This document shows, in pieces, positions 1 to 9,539 of a stretch of 64,000 nt of DNA (its first letter is position 1; every line of letters starts with the position of its first letter). The notes under the pieces are model-generated. The model did not search any database. It worked only from the letters and a program-made list of their open reading frames with translations, and was not told the DNA's origin. The translations under genes were made by a program, and so were the position numbers. The DNA comes from Laceyella putida (lineage in GTDB: Bacteria; Bacillota; Bacilli; Thermoactinomycetales; Thermoactinomycetaceae): positions 1 through 64,000 of the forward strand of contig NZ_JBHTBW010000031.1 of NCBI RefSeq assembly GCF_042665195.1. Reading direction: 5' to 3'.

Positions 1-243
<243 letters not shown>

Positions 244-393
244 GGTCTTGGCGCTTTGGCGCCAGACTTGAGGTTTGAGTCTATGCTCATGTGCAACACA
301 CAAAGTGTCACATCGAATTGACAGGTCACGTTCACTCTTTAGTTTTCAAGGAACACTTCATTCTTTAGTGTCGCTCTCGCGGCGACGTATTCT

Positions 394-422
394 ATCTTAT
401 CATTTACCCTTTCGCTTGTCAA
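394..422 (-). promoter_or_regulatory. rRNA operon promoter P2 (sigma-A type)
   Basis: On the minus strand TTGACA (417-422) is separated by exactly 17 bp from TAAGAT (394-399), a near-consensus vegetative promoter about 150 bp upstream of the 16S 5' end. A GTCGC/GCGAC hairpin and a leader segment of the TTCCTTGAAAACT type seen in Bacillus rRNA leaders follow it. Confidence 0.9.
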
Positions 423-484
423 CATCTTTTTTAGATGTGATAACCAGTTAAGCTTGAAAAGGGGTCGCCTCAGCGACGAATCTT

Positions 485-514
485 AATATAACAAGAACCT
501 CTCATCATTGTCAA
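485..514 (-). promoter_or_regulatory. rRNA operon promoter P1 (sigma-A type)
   Basis: On the minus strand TTGACA (509-514) lies 18 bp upstream of TATATT (485-490), about 95 bp upstream of P2. The tandem pair is typical of Bacillales rRNA operons. Each promoter is followed by a similar GTCGC/GCGAC inverted repeat in the early transcribed region. Confidence 0.85.
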
Positions 515-586
515 CTCTTTTTTTTCATCATGATATTTCCCTAACAGACGCCGCGATGGTTCCATCACTCCCCACTCCGCCACAGC

Positions 587-1720
587 TTAAGCCGACTCCC
601 CTACCACTCCATCGATTCTGCGGCCAAAGGCTCGTTGCCATGCGTTTCTTGTCCGTTGATTGATTTCCCTCATCTTCTCGCTGCTGTCTACATCGATATA
701 CGGATACTTGGCCAATTCTTTCAATAAGGATTGAACACTCTGTTCCCCCCATCGTTCCACTACCGTTTTAAACGAAAGATAAGCATTGAGGTAGTATTGT
801 TCCGCTTCCTCTGACGACAATTTCTCCAACTCGGCCCGCTCCAACTCGACCAGGGTCATCCGCCGCTCAAGCTGGCCAAGGTGATGCTGTACCATCAATC
901 TGGGCAACAAATGCGCTTCATAGTACATCGCCGCCCCTTCCTGCAACCAGTAAGCCGCATTGTCATTCGATAGCTCACTTACCATCTGATGCGTGAGTTC
1001 GTGTACCAAACCGGCGGCGAAGAGGCGATCTTCCCCCCATCCGCCGATGAACTTAATCGACTGATTGGCTTCATGCCATCCCCCTGCCCATGTTGGCAGC
1101 GATGGTTTCACAAATTGGCGAAACACGTCTGGGCGGTCATATAATTTGACCACGACCTCTTTTGTTGTCCATCCCAAGCGTCGGTGCAGCCGCTCATAAG
1201 CCCGCTCCAAGGTGCGCAAAGCCAACTCCGCTTGCTGTTGCAGCGATGGATGCGTGTAATAAACGGTGATTCGTTGTTTCTTCAGCACGTGAAAAGCCAA
1301 GTCCGCATCTTTCCAACCAAGCCTCGTTTTTTTCAGCAATAACGGATATTCAAACGAAATGGGACGCTTTCCCATACGATAATGTTGTTGAACTTGGATG
1401 ACCGCGGTTTGTTGGTCGAGCTTCTTCACTTTTTTCATCCGCAACCGAAACGATCCTTGCTCTATCGTGCGGACCGCATCTTGGAACCACCTTTTTTGTT
1501 CATGAAGATAGGCCTTTTTCCGCGGATCCAACGTTTCTCTGTACTCGGGCCACTTCTCTTCCCGCAATGCCCACTCCTTTTGCTCAAGCACTGCTTTCAT
1601 TTCTTCCAACTCTTGTCCCGACACGGGCACCGGCGCGGCTCCCACCGATGGCGCCTGCCAAATAGCGGCCGCCAGCAAACTCCACAACCCCAACCATAGG
1701 ACCTTCATTCGCGTTCTCAT
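587..1720 (-). CDS. Secreted gluzincin-type zinc metallopeptidase (peptidase MA-like)
   Basis: 377 aa. The N-terminus is a signal peptide (residues 1-28: charged start, hydrophobic core, A-x-A-type end), so the product is probably exported and either released or retained at the wall. The catalytic signature is HELTH at residues 240-244, with a downstream WLQEGAA whose Glu (about 261) would be the third zinc ligand, the arrangement of gluzincins such as peptidase MA-like proteins. The region before the catalytic domain (about 30-150) resembles a small NTF2-like fold but this is only a guess. The start ATG has GGAGGG nine bases upstream. It lies alone, downstream of the purine permease terminator. 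The substrate cannot be inferred. Confidence 0.8.
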   Translation of the reverse strand: MRTRMKVLWLGLWSLLAAAIWQAPSVGAAPVPVSGQELEEMKAVLEQKEWALREEKWPEYRETLDPRKKAYLHEQKRWFQDAVRTIEQGSFRLRMKKVKKLDQQTAVIQVQQHYRMGKRPISFEYPLLLKKTRLGWKDADLAFHVLKKQRITVYYTHPSLQQQAELALRTLERAYERLHRRLGWTTKEVVVKLYDRPDVFRQFVKPSLPTWAGGWHEANQSIKFIGGWGEDRLFAAGLVHELTHQMVSELSNDNAAYWLQEGAAMYYEAHLLPRLMVQHHLGQLERRMTLVELERAELEKLSSEEAEQYYLNAYLSFKTVVERWGEQSVQSLLKELAKYPYIDVDSSEKMREINQRTRNAWQRAFGRRIDGVVGESA

Positions 1721-1776
1721 CTTTGTTCACCCTCCATCTTATCCTTTAAGATGGCGAGTTTGCCCCAAATTTAAAC

Positions 1777-1806
1777 AAAAAAAGCCTCCCCCGAATTGGA
1801 GAGGCC
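1777..1806 (-). terminator. Intrinsic terminator after the NCS2 permease
   Basis: Minus-strand hairpin GCCTC..GAGGC extended by TCC/GGG, followed by seven T, 17 bp after the permease stop codon. Confidence 0.85.
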
Positions 1807-1822
1807 CCGTCACTTGGACACT

Positions 1823-3142
1823 TCACAGGAAAATAAACCGCAGGATAAAGACAACCCCCAACACATAGACAATCGGATGTACCTTCTTCCCTTCTCCCGC
1901 AGCCAACTTGCATAGAGGATACAAGACAAAGCCAGCGGCGATGCCGGTCGCGATGCTGAAGCTGAGCGGCATCATAATCAGAGTGATGAAGGCCGGGATC
2001 GCTTCCGACATGGAGTCCCATTCAATGTTTCTCAGATTGCTCGCCATCAGCACCCCCACGATGATCAACGCCGGCGAAGTAATGGCGGATACGGAAGCGA
2101 GCGTCTGGACGATCGGGAAGAAAAATAACGCCACCGCAAAACAGATTGCCGTCGTGACGGAAGTCATCCCGGTTCGGCCTCCAGAAGCCACACCCGCTGA
2201 CGATTCAATATAGGAGGTGACGGTTGACGTGCCAAACAGCGCACCCATCATCGTCGCGATGGAGTCGGTGATCAGCGCCCGACCCGCACGCGGCAATTTG
2301 TTATCTTTCATGAGGCCCGCTTGGCTTGCCACCCCCACCAAGGTGCCGGCATTGTCGAAGAGGTCGACAAACAAGAAAGCAAAGACAATGGTGACAAAGC
2401 CCAATTCCAAGGCACCCATCACATCTAGCTTCAGGAAGGTCGGCGCCATGCTGGGCGGCATCGCAAACAGTTTGGTCGGCACAGCGACTTGCCCCGTCAC
2501 CATGCCGACAATGGCGGTGGACAGCATGCCGATGAAAAAAGCCCCCTTCACACGGCGCACCATCAAAATCGCGGTGATTAACAAACCGAACAAGGTTAAC
2601 AAAATCTCAGGCTTTTTGGTCAAGTCGGGATTAATCATCACATACGTCGCTTCCGAAGGGAGGATGATCTGGGCATTTTTGAGACCGATAAAAGCGATAA
2701 AAAGGCCGATTCCCGATGACACCGCATATTTAAGCCCTGTCGGAATGGAATTGATGATCATTTCCCGGATTTTCGTCACGGTCAATACAAAGAACACCGC
2801 TCCAGACAGAAATACCGCACCCAACGCTTCTGTCCACGGTACCTTCAGTCCCAACACAACGGCAAACGCAAAATATGAGATCAACCCGATTCCTGGCGCA
2901 AGCGCAATCGGATAATTGGCCACAACTCCCATCAGCAACGTCCCAATGCACGCGGATAAGGCCGTCGCCACAAAGACTGCGCCGAGATCCATGCCTGTTT
3001 TGCCGAGGATCGATGGCGCCACCAACAAGATGTACGCCATCGTGAAAAAGGTGGTTACCCCAGCGAGGATCTCTGTCCGAAGATTAGTTTGGTGTCCATC
3101 AAAATCAAAGTAGCGCGCCAATCCTGTTGCAAGCTTGGACAT
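1823..3142 (-). CDS. NCS2-family purine permease (guanine/hypoxanthine type)
   Basis: 439 aa polytopic membrane protein, the usual length of the AzgA-like NCS2 purine permeases (PbuG/PbuO type). The N-terminal FDFDGHQTN stretch, the TMAYIL segment and the central FAFLFVDLFDNAGTLVGVA segment are hallmarks of this subfamily, which imports hypoxanthine and guanine with protons. It begins 23 bp downstream of the guaA stop with AGGTGAT as ribosome binding site. It is probably co-transcribed with guaA and therefore under the same guanine riboswitch, which fits a purine salvage role. The exact substrate among guanine, hypoxanthine and adenine is not decided by sequence. Confidence 0.9.
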   Translation of the reverse strand: MSKLATGLARYFDFDGHQTNLRTEILAGVTTFFTMAYILLVAPSILGKTGMDLGAVFVATALSACIGTLLMGVVANYPIALAPGIGLISYFAFAVVLGLKVPWTEALGAVFLSGAVFFVLTVTKIREMIINSIPTGLKYAVSSGIGLFIAFIGLKNAQIILPSEATYVMINPDLTKKPEILLTLFGLLITAILMVRRVKGAFFIGMLSTAIVGMVTGQVAVPTKLFAMPPSMAPTFLKLDVMGALELGFVTIVFAFLFVDLFDNAGTLVGVASQAGLMKDNKLPRAGRALITDSIATMMGALFGTSTVTSYIESSAGVASGGRTGMTSVTTAICFAVALFFFPIVQTLASVSAITSPALIIVGVLMASNLRNIEWDSMSEAIPAFITLIMMPLSFSIATGIAAGFVLYPLCKLAAGEGKKVHPIVYVLGVVFILRFIFL

Positions 3143-3165
3143 ATGAGATCACCTATTCTTCCCTA

Positions 3166-4704
3166 TTATTCCCACTCAATCGTTGAAGGTGGTTTGGATG
3201 TAATGTCATAAACCACACGGTTAACCCCATCCACTTCATTGACAATGCGGGTGGAAATCTTCTCCAACACATCATAGGGGATGCGGGCCCAATCCGCCGT
3301 CATTCCATCAATGGAGGTCACCGCGCGAATGCCCACCGTATATGCGTAGGTGCGCACGTCGCCCATCACGCCCACACTTTTGAAGTCTGGCAACGCCGTA
3401 AAGTACTGCCAAATTTCACGGTCCAAGCCGGCTTTTTTAATCTCTTCTCGCAGGATGGCATCCGACTCGCGCACGATCTCCAATTTCTCTTCGGTCACTT
3501 CCCCGATCACGCGAATCGCCAGTCCCGGACCTGGAAATGGTTGCCGCCACACGATTTCCGCCGGCAAGCCCAACTCTTCCCCCACTTTGCGAACTTCGTC
3601 TTTGAACAGGGTGTTGAGCGGCTCGACCAACTGCATTTTCATATCTTCCGGCAAGCCACCCACGTTATGGTGGGATTTGATGGTATGTGCCGTCGCCGTA
3701 CCCGACTCGATGATGTCGGTATACAGGGTCCCTTGTCCCAAAAAGTGATGATCGCCAAACTTGGCAGATTCTTCTTCAAAAACGCGGATGAATTCGATGC
3801 CGATGATTTTGCGTTTCTGTTCCGGATCGGAAACACCGGCCAGTTTCGATAAGAAACGCTCACGGGCGTCAATTTTGACCAGGTTCATTTTGAAGTTTTC
3901 CCCAAAGGTCTCTACCACGCTTTCCGCTTCGCCTTTACGCAAGAGGCCATGGTCTACAAACATGCAGGTGAGCTGGTCACCCACTGCTTTATGGATTAAA
4001 GCCGCCACAACGGAAGAGTCCACCCCACCGCTTAATGCGCACAACACCTTTTGATCGCCGACTTGTTCGCGAATCGCTCTCACGCTATCTTCAATAAACG
4101 TTTCCATGCTCCAGTTGCCCGCGCATTCGCACACTTCATAAAGAAAATGCTTGATCATTTCATTCCCGTTGACGGAATGGCGCACCTCAGGATGGAACTG
4201 CACCGCATAGATTTTAGCGGTTGGATTGCTCATCGCGGCAACCGGCGCCGAATGCGTCTTTCCATCAACACGGAAGCCCGCCGGCGGTTCCACGACCACG
4301 TCGCTATGGCTCATCCATACGGTTTGCGTCGCATCCAATCCTTTATACAGGACGCTATCGGAAACGATTTCCAGTTCCGCTTTTCCATATTCCCGCTTGT
4401 TGGCACGGGATACGTTGGCGCCGAAATGGTGGGCAATCATTTGCATACCGTAGCAAATTCCCAATACAGGAATCCCCAAATGAAAGATATCCGGGTCACA
4501 CTTGGGGGAGTTCTCATCATATACGCTATTGGGCCCGCCTGAAAAAACAATCCCTTTTGGATTCATCTTTTTCAGTTCCGCCGCCGTTGTCGTGGGGGGC
4601 AACAATTCACTGAACACCCCCAGATCACGGATTCGGCGGGCGATTAATTGGTTATACTGTCCTCCGAAGTCGAGAACAACTACGCGTTCTAATGGCTTCT
4701 CCAT
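3166..4704 (-). CDS. guaA: GMP synthase (glutamine-hydrolysing)
   Basis: 512 aa, the normal length. It converts XMP, ATP and glutamine to GMP, the last step of guanine nucleotide synthesis, in the cytoplasm. The N-terminal class I glutamine amidotransferase domain shows the nucleophile in GICYGMQ (Cys84) and the HPE motif of the catalytic triad (QFHPEV). The ATP pyrophosphatase domain carries the PP-loop SGGVDSS, and the C-terminal dimerisation domain ends in the conserved PPSTIEWE. It is the first gene after the guanine riboswitch and is followed at 23 bp by the purine permease. Ribosome binding site AAAGAGGGG precedes the ATG. Confidence 0.98.
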   Translation of the reverse strand: MEKPLERVVVLDFGGQYNQLIARRIRDLGVFSELLPPTTTAAELKKMNPKGIVFSGGPNSVYDENSPKCDPDIFHLGIPVLGICYGMQMIAHHFGANVSRANKREYGKAELEIVSDSVLYKGLDATQTVWMSHSDVVVEPPAGFRVDGKTHSAPVAAMSNPTAKIYAVQFHPEVRHSVNGNEMIKHFLYEVCECAGNWSMETFIEDSVRAIREQVGDQKVLCALSGGVDSSVVAALIHKAVGDQLTCMFVDHGLLRKGEAESVVETFGENFKMNLVKIDARERFLSKLAGVSDPEQKRKIIGIEFIRVFEEESAKFGDHHFLGQGTLYTDIIESGTATAHTIKSHHNVGGLPEDMKMQLVEPLNTLFKDEVRKVGEELGLPAEIVWRQPFPGPGLAIRVIGEVTEEKLEIVRESDAILREEIKKAGLDREIWQYFTALPDFKSVGVMGDVRTYAYTVGIRAVTSIDGMTADWARIPYDVLEKISTRIVNEVDGVNRVVYDITSKPPSTIEWE

Positions 4705-4737
4705 AAAACAACCCCTCTTTTAATAAATCTCAGGTAC

Positions 4738-4788
4738 AAAAAAACCCGGGCGACCCATACCGCTACTCCGGCGATATGGACCCCGGTT
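4738..4788 (-). terminator. Riboswitch-controlled intrinsic terminator upstream of guaA
   Basis: On the minus strand a long imperfect hairpin (arms about 17 nt, loop near CGGAGTA) ends in seven T. It sits between the guanine aptamer and guaA, so it is the expression platform: guanine-bound aptamer should favour this terminator. Confidence 0.88.
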
Positions 4789-4832
4789 CCCCGATTTCTT
4801 CATCATGAAGAAAATATAAGGCTTCCCGGCGA

Positions 4833-4910
4833 CCTATCCACCGTAGTCCAGCCATTTACGGTAGCCGGGTAGAGACGTTTAGGCCCTATTCCTAAACATA
4901 TACGGGTAGG
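4833..4910 (-). promoter_or_regulatory. Guanine-class purine riboswitch aptamer
   Basis: The minus strand shows the purine aptamer core: P1 arms CCTACCCGTA/TACGGTGGATAGG, the J1/2-P2 region, GTCTCTACC in J2/3, the P3 stem GGCTACCGTAAATGGCTGG and the J3/1 GACTACG. The specificity base in J3/1 (position 74 in xpt numbering) is C, which selects guanine or hypoxanthine rather than adenine. It lies between a good promoter and guaA. The aptamer core is well supported, while exact stem ends are estimates. Confidence 0.93.
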
Positions 4911-4925
4911 CAACAACCAAAATTC

Positions 4926-4954
4926 ATCATATCAAGCAGTTAAAAAGCGGTCAA
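4926..4954 (-). promoter_or_regulatory. Promoter of the guaA riboswitch transcript
   Basis: Minus-strand TTGACC (4949-4954), 17 bp spacer, TATGAT (4926-4931). It overlaps the 3' end of the upstream transglutaminase gene and puts the transcript start near 4919, just before the aptamer P1. Confidence 0.8.
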
Positions 4955-7155
4955 GGTTGCAGCCGGTTAACCATGATTTTCCACAATGATCGCCAAGTCA
5001 ACGGAATCGCCTGTCCCTCTTCGTTTGCCCCATATCTCCTTTGTTCATACCAATGAATTAACAACTTCACCCCTTGGTCCACTTGCGGATCGATTCCCAT
5101 TTTCCTTTCCCAACCCTGGCGCAAAGTAAGGCCCGTTTGGTCGCTCCACTCTTGATTCAACCGCCCATACAGTCGATAGCCCACCATCAACCAACCCATG
5201 CGGAGACAAAGGAGACAGGCGATCCATAAAAAGAAGCGACGTTTCCACCAAACCGCCCCAGCCGCCCCCATGACAAGAAGAAGAAGTCCTGGCCACAGCC
5301 ACCGCCCTTGCCCCTTTGTCCCAAACGGATGGGAGGGGTCATGGGTCGAGTTGTCCTCTTCAAACAGACTCAGCTGATTGTTTGTGGGCGAAGGGAGACC
5401 CGGCGTAGCCGGAGTGTTTTGCGGCTTTTCCCCATCCGCAATCCGGTTCGTCGCTTGCTCGCGTTCCTTGGCTGTCGGATTGGTGAAAGTGGGTGTCGGC
5501 TCAAACGGCAACCATCCCACACCGGGAAAATAAACTTCCACCCATGAGTGGGCGTCCTTGTTGCGAACGGTGGCTTGGTAGCGGTGGCTGACGGCGGAAT
5601 ACGAAAGCTCCCCCGGAGCAAACCCTTTGACCCAACGGGCGGGAATCTGGTTGGCCCTCAAGAGGACAACCATCGCAGTGGAGAAATGATCGCAATAACC
5701 CACTTTGGAATCAAACAGGAAGTGGTCAACAAAGTCTCTCCCTTCAGGCAGGGTCGGCACATTGGACAAATCGTAACGATACGTTTGATTCCATTTCAAA
5801 TATCGCTCAATGGCCACAGCTTTGTCATACCAATTATCGGCGTCACGCGTCACTTTCTTCGCCAAGGATAAGACGCGTTTCGGCATGTTTGGGGGAAGTT
5901 GGAGGTGGGCTTGAATATATTTTTTCTCATCCGGCGACACCCAATGCCCTTGGCGGAGTTGGTCTTCATCGATTTCGGGCACCTCAGTTGCCATGGTTAC
6001 CCTTGTCCAGTTAATGGATGATTCGATCTCAACATGCGATTGATAGAGAACCATTTCCCCCTTCGCTATAATCACCCCGTTAGAGAAAGCGGGCTTGCCT
6101 TCCACCGTTTGCAATCGGGTCAATTGTCCAGGCACAAACAGGATGTTGCCCATCGGTTTGGCGGCAGTGATGCGAACCTGTTGTTTGCTCGTGGTTAAGT
6201 TAAAAAAGAGATTGCGGAAAATAGCAGAAGCGGGGAGGTGTTCCAGGGAAAGCGGCGTTTTTCCATCCGCATGCACCCACCGGTTTCCCGTATAAATTTC
6301 CTTGCTTTCCCCACGCCAATAATAAGGCGTATCCATCTCCGCGCGGAAGACGATGCGCATGTCTTGTTCCAACGGGCCGCCCAGTGTGACCTCATCCCGG
6401 CTGTATCCGGCTTTCTGCTTGCTCGCCGCCATGTGTCCTTGCGGCAGGTAGCGCGTCAAATCCAACTCCCAAGTCGACGGGACTTTCGGCATCAGCCACG
6501 CAAACAGCCCCAACAACAGCAACAAGCTCCAACTCCACCGCCACCAGCGAGCGGGGAGGCGATCCCATTGCGGCAACTCCGCCAACATCCGCTCCGCCTT
6601 TAACCGCATCGACAAAAGCAACAGCCACAGGCAAAGGCGAACCGGCGCCATCCCCACATCCAGATCGGTTCCGAAATCCACGAGCACAATAAACAGAAAC
6701 GAAAAACAAAAAAGCAGCAGTCGTGGGGTGCGGCGGAAAAAGCATCGCGTCCATCCGACACTGATCAACCAAAGCAAGAGAAAAAAGAAAAATGAACGAA
6801 TATGAGGCAGATAATCCAAGGAAAACATAGCGGTCCACTGCCAGTTGGCCAGTTCTTGCGAAAGGTCCAAAAATATCTGATAAAACCATCGCGGATCACG
6901 CAAAAAGAACGAAGAGTAAAACAGCATATTCAACAAGCAATAGATCAGCGGCAAACAGAGCGGAAATTGCTTGATGAGCGAACGTTTCCACAACTGCAGC
7001 AAGGAGAAGCAGCAAAAGCCGATAAAAAACAAAGGAATCCCCACCGTTCCCGTCAATCCCGCAAACGGGGCGAGCACCTCCAAAAAGGTGAAACATGACG
7101 CGAGGAGAATCCAGTGAATATTGTTCGACCTGACCATCTCATCATACTTGTCCAT
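4951..7155 (-). CDS. Membrane transglutaminase-like protein (TgpA / DUF3488 type)
   Basis: 734 aa from the ATG at 7155, which has GGAGGGG eight bases upstream; the longer frame to 7203 lacks a ribosome site. About five hydrophobic segments fill residues 10-210, an extracellular region follows, and one or two membrane segments lie near the C-terminus, the layout of the TgpA family. The transglutaminase-like core has the Cys in GYCDHFSTA, the His in AHSWVEVY and the acidic residue in PFEPTPTF, so a papain-like triad is present. The start overlaps the stop of the DUF58 gene by 14 bp. MoxR-DUF58-TgpA operons are widespread, but the substrate is generally unknown; a cell-wall or surface-protein cross-linking or maturation role is inference. 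Confidence 0.9.
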   Translation of the reverse strand: MDKYDEMVRSNNIHWILLASCFTFLEVLAPFAGLTGTVGIPLFFIGFCCFSLLQLWKRSLIKQFPLCLPLIYCLLNMLFYSSFFLRDPRWFYQIFLDLSQELANWQWTAMFSLDYLPHIRSFFFFLLLWLISVGWTRCFFRRTPRLLLFCFSFLFIVLVDFGTDLDVGMAPVRLCLWLLLLSMRLKAERMLAELPQWDRLPARWWRWSWSLLLLLGLFAWLMPKVPSTWELDLTRYLPQGHMAASKQKAGYSRDEVTLGGPLEQDMRIVFRAEMDTPYYWRGESKEIYTGNRWVHADGKTPLSLEHLPASAIFRNLFFNLTTSKQQVRITAAKPMGNILFVPGQLTRLQTVEGKPAFSNGVIIAKGEMVLYQSHVEIESSINWTRVTMATEVPEIDEDQLRQGHWVSPDEKKYIQAHLQLPPNMPKRVLSLAKKVTRDADNWYDKAVAIERYLKWNQTYRYDLSNVPTLPEGRDFVDHFLFDSKVGYCDHFSTAMVVLLRANQIPARWVKGFAPGELSYSAVSHRYQATVRNKDAHSWVEVYFPGVGWLPFEPTPTFTNPTAKEREQATNRIADGEKPQNTPATPGLPSPTNNQLSLFEEDNSTHDPSHPFGTKGQGRWLWPGLLLLVMGAAGAVWWKRRFFLWIACLLCLRMGWLMVGYRLYGRLNQEWSDQTGLTLRQGWERKMGIDPQVDQGVKLLIHWYEQRRYGANEEGQAIPLTWRSLWKIMVNRLQP

Positions 7156-8314
7156 GCCATCCCCTCCTTCCCACCTGCCACTCTTGGCCTTCGATCCACA
7201 CATCCCAAATGGGGATGGGGGCGTCTCTCTTTATCTGCCCATGTTGCCTCCATGCAAGTTGGAGAACGATCACTTCCCTGTGCCGCCTCCATTCCATCAT
7301 CAAGCGGAGAAATCCCTCATCCGGCTGGGGAGTGATCGCGACCAACGTGGATCGGATTGGGAAGCTGAGTCCCCGCCAAGCCATCAGTCCGCCCTCCCCA
7401 TCCGCTTTCACATCCACCAATCGATCCATCAAAGAGAAAAAATGCGGTTGAACCGATTCGGCTTTCATCACATGGGGAATGGCCCCCGTAAAAGCAACCG
7501 TCACGGGAAGGTGGTTGTGTAACCACTCGTGGCTCAGTGAGGCGACTGCCGAAACGCCCCATTCAAACACGTCATCAGGAAGTCCGCAATACGCTTCTGC
7601 CCGTTGGTCGAGCAAGATCACGACTTGCTCCGTCGCCTGGTTGTCCACCCGTTTTTTCACTTTAAGCCCTTGCCCACGGGCACTGCTCTTCCAGTCTATC
7701 TCCTGCAAGCGGTCTCCTGGCTGGTAAGGGCGCAAGCCGGTGACGACACTCGCATCTTCCTGTTGATGGCGCATATTCATCCGCCTGCCCTGACTGAACG
7801 GAAACAGGGGCACAGTGAGTGATGGGAAGCGCGGGTAGACGACAACGGTCTCTTGTTGTGGGTGGACGACTTCCCGCTCCATAAACCCAAACACATCCCC
7901 GACTCGGCATTGGATCCCGTGAAATCGATACCGTCCTCTTCTGGCATGATATACAGAGTAAGATTCGGTCTGTTCGCGAGAAGAGGTGAGCAAGAATCCT
8001 TTCTGTTCCTTGCTTGAGGCTTGGGCTGGCGTATAGAGATCATAAATCATCACATCCACCCAAGGCATCCATCCTGTCCGCTCGACGGTTAATTTAACCT
8101 CAAGCCGATCCCCGGCCACGCATCGCTGAGTGGACAAGGCCCGTTGCACCCGCACCCCACGCAGTCCCATGAATGATCCGATTCCGGCATAACCCGCCAG
8201 TCCCAAGAACATATAGAAGAAAAAGCCCGTTACTTTCCCGCCATACCACCAGTACAAACCACCCCACCCCACACTCAGCGCAACCAACATCCACCAGCCC
8301 TTATTCTGCCTCAT
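7142..8314 (-). CDS. DUF58 domain protein
   Basis: 390 aa. Two hydrophobic segments near residues 10-45 anchor it in the membrane. The C-terminal half contains the DUF58 hallmark RPYQPGDRLQEIDWKSSAR, after which a von Willebrand A-like fold is usual in the family. It stands between the MoxR ATPase (10 bp upstream) and the transglutaminase (14 bp overlap), so translation is coupled and the three products probably act together. The family is known as a partner of MoxR ATPases, but the molecular role is not established. Confidence 0.9.
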   Translation of the reverse strand: MRQNKGWWMLVALSVGWGGLYWWYGGKVTGFFFYMFLGLAGYAGIGSFMGLRGVRVQRALSTQRCVAGDRLEVKLTVERTGWMPWVDVMIYDLYTPAQASSKEQKGFLLTSSREQTESYSVYHARRGRYRFHGIQCRVGDVFGFMEREVVHPQQETVVVYPRFPSLTVPLFPFSQGRRMNMRHQQEDASVVTGLRPYQPGDRLQEIDWKSSARGQGLKVKKRVDNQATEQVVILLDQRAEAYCGLPDDVFEWGVSAVASLSHEWLHNHLPVTVAFTGAIPHVMKAESVQPHFFSLMDRLVDVKADGEGGLMAWRGLSFPIRSTLVAITPQPDEGFLRLMMEWRRHREVIVLQLAWRQHGQIKRDAPIPIWDVWIEGQEWQVGRRGWHGQV

Positions 8315-8324
8315 CTTCTTCCCC

Positions 8325-9299
8325 TCATTTCGGCGCGATCGGCACGGGAATCCCTTGCAGCAATTGAGTGATCAAACGAGAGGCCGACTTCCCTTGCAAG
8401 CGCGCTTCCGTATGGAGAAGGAGCCGATGCTCCAATACATGCGGCAACAGAAACACGATATCGTCCGGCAAGACATAATCCCTACCCTGGATCAATGCCC
8501 AAGCTTGGGACGCCCGGAACACCGCAAGGCTTGCCCTCGGACTCGCCCCCAAATAAATGTCTTCATGGTTCCGGGTCGCTCCCACCACTTGCACGATGAA
8601 TTGGGTGAGTGAAGGTTCCACCTTTACCCGGGGCACCTCAGTTTGCAGCTTGAGCAAATCCGCTTCTGTCCACACTTGCTCCAACTCAATCAAGGGATGT
8701 CCCAATTGGATGCGCTTAAGCATTTCCACTTCTTCGGTTTGGCACGGATAACCCAGTCTCAGCTTAATTAAAAAACGGTCTAACTGCGCCTCTGGCAAGG
8801 GGAACGTTCCTTCATATTCGATGGGATTCTGCGTCGCCATCACAAAAAAGGGAGAAGGCAATGGATAAGTGTGACCGTCAACCGTCACATTTCCCTCTTC
8901 CAACGCTTCCAGCAAAGCGGCTTGCGTCCTGGGCGAAGTGCGGTTTATTTCATCCGCCAACACCACTTGGGACATCAGCGGTCCCGGACGGTATTCAAAG
9001 TCGAGGGTTTTCTGGTTAAAGATCGACACCCCGACCACATCCGACGGCAGGAGGTCAGGTGTAAACTGAATCCGTCTAAATTGACAACCCAGGGAACGAG
9101 CCAACGCTTTGACCAGCATCGTTTTGCCCACTCCCGGCACATCTTCCAACAGAACGTGGCCTTGGGCCAACAAGGCGGCGATGCTTAGCCGGATCGCTTC
9201 TTTTTTTCCAACCAACACTTTTTCGATATTTTCGACCAATTTATTCACCAATGGATGTCCTTCGTCCCAGCTGAAGCGGTTACTCTCTTCTGTTGTCAT
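8325..9299 (-). CDS. MoxR-family AAA+ ATPase
   Basis: 324 aa, the usual size. Walker A is EDVPGVGKTM (near residue 58), Walker B is VVLADEINR followed by TSPRTQAALLEALEE, and a sensor motif MATQNPIEYEGT follows. These features define MoxR AAA+ proteins, chaperone-like ATPases thought to remodel or load cofactors onto partner proteins. It is the first gene of the MoxR-DUF58-transglutaminase operon. The intergenic region to the divergent namA (9300-9539) should carry both promoters, but neither shows a full consensus. Confidence 0.95.
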   Translation of the reverse strand: MTTEESNRFSWDEGHPLVNKLVENIEKVLVGKKEAIRLSIAALLAQGHVLLEDVPGVGKTMLVKALARSLGCQFRRIQFTPDLLPSDVVGVSIFNQKTLDFEYRPGPLMSQVVLADEINRTSPRTQAALLEALEEGNVTVDGHTYPLPSPFFVMATQNPIEYEGTFPLPEAQLDRFLIKLRLGYPCQTEEVEMLKRIQLGHPLIELEQVWTEADLLKLQTEVPRVKVEPSLTQFIVQVVGATRNHEDIYLGASPRASLAVFRASQAWALIQGRDYVLPDDIVFLLPHVLEHRLLLHTEARLQGKSASRLITQLLQGIPVPIAPK

Positions 9300-9539
9300 T
9301 GGTCTCCCCCACTCACAGTGAATAGATCAAATCTTAATATTATTATATCTAAACAGAATAAAAGATCGACACTTACACCAGTGCTGCGCTTCGACGTTTT
9401 CACCACAGCGCAAAGGCTTTGTCGTTCCTTATCGGATCATCATCAGGTTTAAAACCATTCTAATTAAAGGTAATATAATAGAGAAAGATAAGCCACATTC
9501 TTTTTGTAATGAAAAAAGGCAACAAAGGTGGATGGACCC

